DNA from: Planctomycetota bacterium
GTDB taxonomy: Bacteria > Planctomycetota > Phycisphaerae > UBA1845 > UTPLA1
Direction of reading: 5' to 3'
Assembly (NCBI GenBank): GCA_027295245.1
Contig: JAPULF010000286.1
Location: forward strand, 1 to 5,567
DNA length: 5,567 nt
This document shows positions 5,502-5,567 of this stretch, piece after piece. The translations under genes were made by a program, and so were the position numbers. Under the pieces are notes generated by a model. The model was not told the DNA's origin. It did no database searches and saw only the letters and a list, made by a program, of their open reading frames with translations. Each line of letters opens with the position of its first letter. Within the stretch, counting starts at the first letter, position 1.

Positions 5502-5567
5502 ATGTCGTTGTTTCCGACGGGCCACGATCTGCAACGGGTTGTCGGAACCCGTGTAACATATCGCGAA
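5502..5567 (+). CDS. Possible N-terminus of a gene running off the right edge
   Basis: From the ATG at 5502 the frame is open through the last base, giving 22 residues beginning MSLFPTGHDLQRVVG. A G run lies 7 bases upstream, and the ORF would be divergent from the minus-strand repeat protein, leaving a plausible 254-base shared promoter region. I recognise no family in so short a piece. Against it: the length is easily reached by chance in GC-rich DNA, and a hairpin (5534-5552) falls inside it. Sequence beyond the edge would decide. Confidence 0.3.
   Translation, partial: MSLFPTGHDLQRVVGTRVTYRE
5534..5552. repeat. Perfect seven-pair hairpin near the right edge
   Basis: ACGGGTT (5534-5540) and AACCCGT (5546-5552) are exact inverted repeats around the loop GTCGG. 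Neither strand has a T run after it, so it is not a standard terminator. It could be an operator-like palindrome upstream of the minus-strand gene, an RNA structure early in the possible edge gene, or chance. Confidence 0.35.

Overview
This is a GC-rich bacterial window with a strong G/C bias at third codon positions. It most likely comes from the Planctomycetota or a relative. That assignment is an inference resting on three things: two palindromic intergenic elements whose chance translations (…SRDRKGA… and …NGQDARA…) I recall from spurious planctomycete-type proteins, a large ABC exporter permease of a type frequent in that phylum, and a small secreted or anchored protein built from degenerate G-centred strand-turn-strand repeats. 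No rRNA, tRNA, CRISPR array or recognisable insertion sequence was seen.

Layout, left to right. Positions 1-325 contain no confident gene. They hold a G-tract cluster (about 110-160) and a long imperfect inverted repeat (182-266) just upstream of the first gene. Positions 326-1819 (+) encode a complete M32-family metallocarboxypeptidase (carboxypeptidase Taq type) with every diagnostic motif. A 314-base gap follows (1820-2133) with a small hairpin after the stop, a short AT-rich patch that could be a promoter, and a second palindromic element (2069-2085). Next comes a two-gene ABC exporter unit on the + strand: an ATPase (2134-2898) and, 13 bases later, a 572-residue multi-spanning permease (2912-4630) that appears to use a TTG start. 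A convergent gene (5247-4672, minus) lies 41 bases beyond. It encodes a 191-residue exported or membrane-anchored protein with a seven-lysine run followed by about six degenerate strand-turn-strand repeats. The last 320 bases are its upstream region. They contain several hairpins and possibly the first 22 codons of a divergent + strand gene starting at 5502.

How the genes work together. The ATPase and permease almost certainly form one transporter: they are adjacent, in the same orientation, and belong to ABC-2-like exporter families. The substrate cannot be read from the sequence. The carboxypeptidase is a stand-alone cytosolic peptidase with no visible link to the transporter. The convergent repeat protein looks independent. 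I did not find a clearly new multi-gene system. The most interesting items are the dispersed-type palindromes, the repeat protein with its A-rich lysine run, and a hairpin that would cover the possible ribosome-binding site of the edge gene at 5502.
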